The notes below the pieces were generated by a model. That model saw only the letters and a program-made list of their open reading frames with translations, did no database searches and was not told where the DNA came from. This document shows positions 42,398 to 46,518 of a stretch of 46,518 nt of DNA, piece by piece; positions within the stretch are counted from its first letter, which is position 1, and every line of letters begins with the position of its first letter. Source of the stretch: Methylocystaceae bacterium (GTDB lineage: Bacteria; Pseudomonadota; Alphaproteobacteria; Rhizobiales; Beijerinckiaceae). Location: contig WSXZ01000016.1 in NCBI GenBank assembly GCA_009773555.1, positions 1 through 46,518 of the forward strand, written 5' to 3'. The translations under genes were made by a program, and so were the position numbers.

Positions 42398-42616
42398 ATG
42401 ATCGATACGACGACCCAACTCGCCATTCTTTCCGATGCTTTGGTCAAAATCATCGACCTTTGTCCCCTGGCGACGACAGGGAAGGCCGAGTCCGCTGACC
42501 TTTTGACACAAGCGGGCGACATCGCCGCACAGGCGCTGACCGCCGCCGCCACCTACGGGCCGTTGCCGCCATTCGCGGATCCGTCGGCGCCTCAATCCAG
42601 CTTGGCAAGCGAATAA
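42398..42616 (+). CDS. small hypothetical protein
   Basis: A 72-residue protein from ATG 42398 (MIDTTTQLAILSDALVKII) with GGGAGG upstream. It is helical and Ala-rich ('DLLTQAGDIAAQALTAAATYGPLPPFAD'), with no catalytic motif, signal peptide or membrane span. It sits between repC and the Phd/PemK pair. I do not recognise it; size and ribosome site support a real gene. Confidence 0.5.
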   Translation: MIDTTTQLAILSDALVKIIDLCPLATTGKAESADLLTQAGDIAAQALTAAATYGPLPPFADPSAPQSSLASE

Positions 42617-42630
42617 AGTGCTGGTTGGTC

Positions 42631-42659
42631 TTGCGGGATTTCCGGGGAATCCGTATATT
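42631..42659 (+). promoter_or_regulatory. promoter of the Phd-PemK operon with inverted repeat
   Basis: TTGCGG (42631-42636) and TATATT (42654-42659) are 17 bases apart. An inverted repeat GGATT (42636-42640) / AATCC (42648-42652) lies between them, a likely site for autorepression by the antitoxin. Confidence 0.6.
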
Positions 42660-42677
42660 TTCGGCAAGGAGTTCCTT

Positions 42678-42953
42678 ATGCCCGCCACCGTCACCTCTGC
42701 CGACGTTTCCAAGAATTTCGGCGCCTATCAGGATGCCGCTGTTCGCGATCCCGTGATCATCACCAAGAATGGCCGGCCGCGTACCGTGCTGATGGCCTAT
42801 GAGGATTATGTGCGGCTTTCGAAACGTGACCGCCGGGTCGAGCGCACGGTTGATCTTGGCGAGGCCGATATCGCGGCTGTCGAACAATCGCAAATGGCGC
42901 CAGGATTTGAGGCGCTCAACGCCGAACTCGATACGCCCGACTCGAGGAAATGA
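42678..42953 (+). CDS. Phd/YefM-family antitoxin
   Basis: A 91-residue antitoxin from ATG 42678 (MPATVTSADVSKNFGAYQDAAVRDPVIITKNGRPRTVLMAYEDYVRLSKRDRRVE in outline; AAGGAG upstream). The N-terminal Phd/YefM fold is clear ('SKNFGAYQD', 'PVIITKNGRPRTVL', 'YEDYVRL'), and the C-terminal tail binds the toxin. Like its relatives it should repress its own promoter, and an inverted repeat lies between the -35 and -10. The ATG of the next gene overlaps its stop as ATGA. Confidence 0.9.
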   Translation: MPATVTSADVSKNFGAYQDAAVRDPVIITKNGRPRTVLMAYEDYVRLSKRDRRVERTVDLGEADIAAVEQSQMAPGFEALNAELDTPDSRK

Positions 42954-43387
42954 TCCCGACCGAAGTCAAGGTCGGCTATGTGTTTCGCTACGCTTATCTC
43001 TGGGATCGGGAAAGCCAGGAGGGACGGGAGGAGGGCGAGAAAGACCGTCCTTGTCTGGTGCTGGCGATCGTCGTGATCGACGAAGAGGGGATTCGCACCG
43101 TCCGCGTCCTCCCGATCACGCATGCGCCGCCTTTGAGCCCTAGCGACGCGATCGAAATTCCGCCGAGGGTCAAGCAGAGGCTCGGGCTCGACGATGAACG
43201 CTCGTGGATCGTTTTGACCGAAAGCAATCGTTTCGTTTGGCCGGGCCCGGATTTGCGGCCGCCGCTCTCTGAGTCTGTGGACGGATATTATGGTCCGTTG
43301 CCGCCGGCTCTGTTTGAGGCCGTGAAGCGCGGTTTCGTGGCGTTGGCCCGGGGGGGCGGCCATGTCAGCGTCGCGCGCACCGAGTGA
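42950..43387 (+). CDS. PemK/MazF-like toxin (growth inhibitor)
   Basis: A 145-residue toxin paired with the Phd-type antitoxin. It begins MIPTEVKVGYVFRYAYLWDRE and shows the SH3-like beta-barrel pattern of PemK-like proteins: 'DRPCLVLAIVVIDEEGIRTVRVLPITHAPPLSPSDAIEIPP', 'RSWIVLTESNRFVWPGPDLRP' in outline. The Arg-Pro-Cys-Leu-Val-Leu strand and the late Thr-Glu-x-Asn strand correspond to the RNA-binding face of MazF-type endoribonucleases. It is larger than MazF (about 110 residues), typical for the plasmid subgroup often annotated as growth inhibitor PemK. Mode of action is presumed mRNA cleavage but unproven. Confidence 0.8.
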   Translation: MIPTEVKVGYVFRYAYLWDRESQEGREEGEKDRPCLVLAIVVIDEEGIRTVRVLPITHAPPLSPSDAIEIPPRVKQRLGLDDERSWIVLTESNRFVWPGPDLRPPLSESVDGYYGPLPPALFEAVKRGFVALARGGGHVSVARTE

Positions 43388-43399
43388 GCGGCGCTGCGC

Positions 43400-44626
43400 T
43401 CACAGTCCGGCGGCCTTGGTGAGATTGACCTTGAAACGATCGCGTTTGCGCTGATAGCGGCGGGTCATTTCGGGGCTGGCGTGGCCGAGGTGCTTTTGCA
43501 CATGCGCCTCCTCGATTTGCGCGGAGGAGGCGAGTCCGGCGCGCAGCGAATGGCCAGAAAAGGCGCATTTGCGTTCGCCCTCCGAAAGATCGCCGCGAAT
43601 GCCGGCGGCCAGCGCGGTTTTCTGCACCAGCCGGGCGACGTGCTTGTCGGAGAGGCGCTCGGGCGAGACGCCGCCGTTCTTGCGGGCGATCGGCCGAAAT
43701 AGCGGCCCGTGACTGATCCGGCCGAGCCGCATCCAGGTCTCCAGCAGCGCGACCGGACAGGTCTCGGGGCGGGAGCCGCGGCCGATTTCGACCTCGCGCC
43801 AGCCGGTCTTGCCGGAAATCTGCAGCACCGCGCCGCCGTCGTTGTTGCTGGCGTTGGATATATCCGCGCCAGTCCTTTTGCCGCCGCTCGAAACATCGGC
43901 GGAGTCTTTGCTGGCGCTGGATAGATCCGCGAAGTCCTTTCTGGCGCTCGAAACATCGGCGCCAGATGGAAAAATCTCGACCCAGCCGTTTCCGTCCTCG
44001 CTCTGATCGGGCCCGCAATCGAGGCCGACGATTTCCGACCGGCGCAGGCCGCCGGCGAAGCCGATCGCCAAAATGGCGCGGTCGCGGATCCCGCGCAGAT
44101 CCATATCGAGCGTCGCCAGCATAGCGATGAGTTCATCGGCGAAGATGGCTTCCTTTTGGACCGGCGGTCGGCCATGGGCGCGGCGAATGCCGGCGAGCAC
44201 CGTCGAAATATGCCGATCGCTTGCATCGAGCGGTTCGCCGCGCTGGCGGTAATGCCAGCAGATGCCGGCGAGCCGGCGCTCTATTGTAGCGACCGAAACC
44301 GGCGCGCGACCTCCGGCGGCGATGTTTCGCACGCCGGCAGAAACCTCGCCGATGTTTCGCGCGCCGGCAGAGACTGCGCCGCCCACACAAGCGGCGAGAT
44401 AGAGGCCGACGGTCTGCGGATCCGGGGGCAGGGGGTCGAGCCCCTGGCGGCGCAGCCAGGCGGCAAACTGCCGCCAGTCGGCGTCATAGGCGCGCCGGGT
44501 GTTATCCGAGCGGGCGTTACGGGCGTAATCGCGGGCCTTTTCGGAGAGCGCAGTGAGATGGGGGGAGGGGGACCGCTCTGTGAGGGGCGCGGGGTCACCT
44601 TCGAAGTCATCGTCGATGTCAGCCAT
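43400..44626 (-). CDS. tyrosine recombinase (plasmid integrase) with palindromic repeat insertions
   Basis: A 408-residue tyrosine recombinase. N-terminal SAM-like domain: 'SEKARDYARNARSDNTRRAYDADWRQFAAWLRRQG'; catalytic domain: Arg in 'AGGLRRSEIVGLD', His-x-x-Arg in 'FSGHSLRAGLASSAQ', 'LGHASPEMTRRYQRKRDRF' with the third His and the nucleophile Tyr. All catalytic residues are present, so it is probably active. Two low-complexity segments interrupt the fold: around residues 82-102 ('GAVSAGARNIGEVSAGVRNI', antisense copies of a 30-bp repeat) and residues about 224-267 (four sense copies: DVSSARKDFA, DLSSASKDSA, DVSSGGKRTGA, DISNASNNDGG). A perfect 11-7-11 inverted site lies about 125 bases upstream of its start and may be its recombination site. 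Confidence 0.9.
   Translation of the reverse strand: MADIDDDFEGDPAPLTERSPSPHLTALSEKARDYARNARSDNTRRAYDADWRQFAAWLRRQGLDPLPPDPQTVGLYLAACVGGAVSAGARNIGEVSAGVRNIAAGGRAPVSVATIERRLAGICWHYRQRGEPLDASDRHISTVLAGIRRAHGRPPVQKEAIFADELIAMLATLDMDLRGIRDRAILAIGFAGGLRRSEIVGLDCGPDQSEDGNGWVEIFPSGADVSSARKDFADLSSASKDSADVSSGGKRTGADISNASNNDGGAVLQISGKTGWREVEIGRGSRPETCPVALLETWMRLGRISHGPLFRPIARKNGGVSPERLSDKHVARLVQKTALAAGIRGDLSEGERKCAFSGHSLRAGLASSAQIEEAHVQKHLGHASPEMTRRYQRKRDRFKVNLTKAAGL
43832..43957 (-). repeat. four in-frame 30-33 bp palindromic repeats in the integrase gene
   Basis: On the minus strand, units start at 43957, 43927, 43897 and 43864 with GATGTTTCGA, GATCTATCCA, GATGTTTCGA and GATATATCCA; spacing 30, 30 and 33 bases. 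Each unit carries GCGCCAGMAA- or GCGGCGGCAA-type middles. The first one with its flank can form a hairpin with 7-bp arms (CTGGCGC / GCGCCAG). All are in frame and encode DVSSARKDFA-like decapeptides. Confidence 0.9.
44321..44380 (+). repeat. two palindromic repeat units in inverted orientation within the integrase gene
   Basis: GATGTTTCGC-ACGCCGGCAG-AAACCTCGCC (44321-44350) and GATGTTTCGC-GCGCCGGCAG-AGACTGCGCC (44351-44380), hyphenated per 10 bases. They are the same element as at 43832-43957 and 45113-45205 but opposite to the integrase coding strand, where they read as RNIxxVSAG-type peptide. Confidence 0.9.
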
Positions 44627-44751
44627 CTCGTCCCTCTTTTGGCTCCCGGTTTGGGGTCCCGCGCCGTTCGAGCGGAAAAATCCGACGCCTCGGCCGGCTG
44701 ACCGGGTCGATTTTCGGGCGCAATCGCCCGGAACACCGGGGCAATCGAATC

Positions 44752-44780
44752 ATGTCCGATAAGCGCACATTATCGGACAT
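44752..44780. promoter_or_regulatory. 11-7-11 perfect inverted repeat, candidate recombination core site
   Basis: ATGTCCGATAA (44752-44762) and TTATCGGACAT (44770-44780) are perfect inverted arms around GCGCACA. Eleven-base arms with a 6-8 base centre are the geometry of tyrosine-recombinase core sites. It lies between the divergent recombinase and DUF1403 genes; an operator is the alternative. Confidence 0.6.
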
Positions 44781-44878
44781 ATAGGAGAGAAGACAAGCGC
44801 GGCGGATTGGCGTGAAGTTTAAGCATAAAGCGCCGCCATCCTTGCCGCCGGATTGGTTCCGGGGCTACGATTCCGCCC

Positions 44879-46030
44879 ATGCTGGAACGTGATTCGCCCG
44901 ACCCGTTGAGCCTTGAACCCGTGGCGATGGGGCGGCCGCGGCGCGTCGTGCGAAGGCGTCCTCTAGACCCGTCGCTCCGCCCAAATCTTCCGGAAATCCA
45001 GCCGCTTCCGCGTTGGGCGAGGCTCGACGGCGGCGCCGGCGGCGACAGAAACGCGATGTTTGTCGCCGGCGCTGGGCTCGCCCATCTCGATCAGATTTTG
45101 CGCGCCGGCGCCGATGTTTCGACCGCCGGCTTAGGGACTGGCGCCGATGTTTCGAGCGCCGGCAGCGACTCCGTCGATGTTTCTAATGCCGGCAAAATCT
45201 TCGGCGTCGAACCGGTTTTTTCGGGCGCGCTGCGCCAGCGTCTGGCGCTCAAAGCCGCCGCAACGTGCGCGCGGCTCGCGCGGCTGCGCGAGGACGAAGC
45301 GGCGCTCCGCGACGCCGAGCATCTTTCCGGCGTCGGCGTCGACACCAGCCCGGCCGGACGCCTGCATCGGCTGTTTCGGCTGTTTGCGTCGCGGCCCATA
45401 AAATTTGATGCGGCGACATTGTCCGCCGCCGCCGAATGTGTCGGGGCGCCGAGCGCCTTCGACGCGCAGGGTATTGCCGAGGCGTTGCGCCAAACCGTCG
45501 CCAGCGCCAATGATCCGCTTGCCGCGGCGGCGGGCTTGAGCGCAGCCGCCGTGCATGATCTCGCGGCCGTCCCCGCGATCGACGCGGAGATCTTCGCGCT
45601 CTGGCTCGCCGACCTCGCCCTAGCGCAAAAACTCGGCTGGCAGGCGCCGGTTCCGCTGCTGGCCACAGTGATCGCTCACCCCGCATTGCGCCGCGCCGCA
45701 AACGGTCGTCGACCGCGTCCCAGCGATCGCGACTGGTCGAACGCGCTGGCGAGCGCCTACGCGCTTGCGGCGGGTGAGGCGATCGATGTCGCTGGCGCCT
45801 TGTCGCGCCAAACGCAAAAACTTCTCGACGCCGCGCCGAAATTGCGGGCCAAGAGCGCGGCGCGGGTCATCGAGATGCTGCTCGCCGATGATTGCATTGC
45901 GCCGGCGCGCGCGGCGAAAACGGCTAAGCTCTCCGACCGCGGCGCGCGGCGCCTGTTCGATCGGCTGACGGAACTTGGCGCCGTATGCGAACTGTCGGGG
46001 CGAGCGAGCTTCCGGCTCTATGGGCTCTGA
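44879..46030 (+). CDS. DUF1403 family plasmid protein with palindromic repeat insertions
   Basis: A 383-residue protein of the DUF1403 family, common on alphaproteobacterial plasmids next to integrase and ScpB-like genes; function unknown. Family landmarks: 'LPRWARLDGGAGGDRNAMFVAGAGLAHLDQILRAG', 'ALRQRLALKAAATCARLARLREDEAALRDAEHLSG', 'GRLHRLFRLFASRPI', and the C-terminal wHTH-like 'KSAARVIEMLLADDCIAPARAAKTAKLSDRGARRLFDRLTELGAVCELSGRASFRLYGL', in outline. Between 'QILRAG' and 'VEPVFSGALRQRL' relatives have only a few residues, but here three copies of a repeat peptide are inserted: DVSTAGLGTGA, DVSSAGSDSV and DVSNAGKIFG (residues about 79-109). The insertion sits in a linker, so the fold is probably kept. 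Confidence 0.85.
   Translation: MLERDSPDPLSLEPVAMGRPRRVVRRRPLDPSLRPNLPEIQPLPRWARLDGGAGGDRNAMFVAGAGLAHLDQILRAGADVSTAGLGTGADVSSAGSDSVDVSNAGKIFGVEPVFSGALRQRLALKAAATCARLARLREDEAALRDAEHLSGVGVDTSPAGRLHRLFRLFASRPIKFDAATLSAAAECVGAPSAFDAQGIAEALRQTVASANDPLAAAAGLSAAAVHDLAAVPAIDAEIFALWLADLALAQKLGWQAPVPLLATVIAHPALRRAANGRRPRPSDRDWSNALASAYALAAGEAIDVAGALSRQTQKLLDAAPKLRAKSAARVIEMLLADDCIAPARAAKTAKLSDRGARRLFDRLTELGAVCELSGRASFRLYGL
45113..45205 (+). repeat. three in-frame palindromic repeat units in the DUF1403 gene
   Basis: Units start at 45113 (33 bases), 45146 (30) and 45176 (30), each with GATGTTTCKA followed by GCCGGC. The middle unit with its left flank can pair CTGGCGC with GCGCCGG. They encode DVSTAGLGTGA, DVSSAGSDSV and DVSNAGKIFG and match the repeats in the integrase gene 1 kb away. 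Confidence 0.92.
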
Positions 46031-46156
46031 AACGTTTTCGAGCCGAAGTGGACGCCGGTTTGGCGCGGGAAACGCGTTTTAAAAAATGCTTTGTCGAGCA
46101 AAGTGCAGCCGGCATCGATGAAGCAAACGCGGCAAGAGGCAAGGTGAGGCGCAAAC

Positions 46157-46518
46157 ATGGGCCGCCCAAAAACACGCGAGCTGCACGAACCATTCGATCC
46201 CCTGCTTATGGAGTTGCCGGAAGCCGCGCGCTGGCGCGAGTGGATGGGACGCGTCGAATTTTCTCCGCGCGTACCCCAGTGTCGCGCGAGGCGCTCGCGA
46301 GGCTGGTTGACTCGACCTGCAATCTTGACGATCTGATCGCCGACATCCGTAGCGAGTTACGCGCGCGGCCCTATGAGCTCGTCTTTGTCGCCGGCGGCTA
46401 TCAACTGCGCACCAAGCCTCGCTTCGCGCCGGCAATCCGCGCGGCGGGCGGCGGCGATCTGCGCGACGCCGGCGCGCCCGAATTGACGCCGACCGAGATT
46501 TTGGCGGTGACGGCGATC
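46157..46518 (+). pseudogene. scpB: ScpB-like gene with a frameshift, 3' end outside window
   Basis: Start ATG 46157 (MGRPKTRELHEPFDPLLMELPEAARWREWMGRVE). The reading frame then shifts at about 46258, in a run of T, to give the rest of a segregation-and-condensation protein B-like wHTH protein: 'FSARTPVSREALARLVDSTCNLDDLIADIRSELRARPYELVFVAGGYQLRTKPRFAPAIRAAG' in outline, running off the right edge at 'LTPTEILAVTAI'. Plasmid ScpB-like genes usually follow DUF1403 genes. In the starting frame translation stops shortly after the shift, so the gene is broken unless a sequence error is involved. Confidence 0.82.

Noticed and set aside
43832-43957. Regular 30-bp spacing could suggest a CRISPR array
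   Set aside because: The repeats are directly adjacent with no unique spacers, lie in frame inside a protein gene, and recur in another gene; no cas genes are present.

Overview
The window looks like part of a repABC-type plasmid (or plasmid-derived region) from a GC-rich alphaproteobacterium of the Hyphomicrobiales (Rhizobiales). The evidence is a complete repA-repB-repC operon with an antisense-RNA gene and a parS-like site, a virB-type conjugation or secretion operon next to a TraR-like LuxR regulator, and accessory families (DUF1403, ScpB-like, strawberry-notch helicase, plasmid ParB) typical of such plasmids. A Methylocystis/Methylosinus-type host is plausible from the general flavour of the proteins, but no diagnostic gene proves it.

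Layout. (1) 1-7185, minus strand: virB1-virB2-virB3-virB4-virB5-eexN-virB6-virB7-virB8-virB9, tightly overlapping. VirB1 lacks its catalytic Glu and virB4 is broken twice near the Walker A and Walker B motifs. (2) 7186-8676: a divergent luxR (TraR-like) with a good lux box and a candidate TraM-like antiactivator; no luxI is present. (3) 8883-12455: thioredoxin-like and OsmC proteins, a decayed SRAP peptidase gene next to dinB, and an orphan parD. (4) 12671-14967: a FYDLN-type zinc-ribbon gene, a small HTH gene and a RES-Xre toxin-antitoxin pair. (5) 15073-23248: a plasmid housekeeping block with a large ParB-like protein, a conserved small protein, a 1486-residue methyltransferase-helicase fusion and a Toprim primase-like protein. 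(6) 23264-26849: MFS transporter, PadR regulator with a clear operator, hemerythrin-like protein and a frameshifted chromate transporter. (7) 26920-28502: a complete IS1182-like element with 28-bp inverted repeats and a 4-bp target duplication. (8) 28507-33558: a decayed accessory stretch with a second broken SRAP gene, LysR, a DUF938 methyltransferase, an SDR, and remnants of DUF1326, two DUF2182 genes and an integrase. (9) 33773-38405: a lipoprotein, a DUF6880 gene and a DUF2493/SLOG gene with single frameshifts, and a Fic protein. (10) 38555-42332: repABC. (11) 42398-43387: a small gene and a Phd/PemK toxin-antitoxin pair. (12) 43400-46518: tyrosine recombinase, DUF1403 protein and the start of a frameshifted scpB.

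How the parts work together: repABC would replicate and partition the replicon; virB plus LuxR/TraM would build and control the transfer channel; ParB-like, Sno-like and primase genes form a maintenance or establishment block; two toxin-antitoxin pairs would stabilise it. At least nine conserved genes carry frameshifts or internal deletions, so part of the region is decaying or the assembly has indel errors.

The most unusual observation is a 30-33 bp palindromic unit that occurs nine times, in frame, inside two different neighbouring genes (tyrosine recombinase and DUF1403), in both orientations, and encodes decapeptides of the type DVSSAGKDSA. It behaves like a protein-coding mobile palindromic repeat. 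A perfect 11-7-11 bp inverted site lies between these two genes and may be the recombinase core site.
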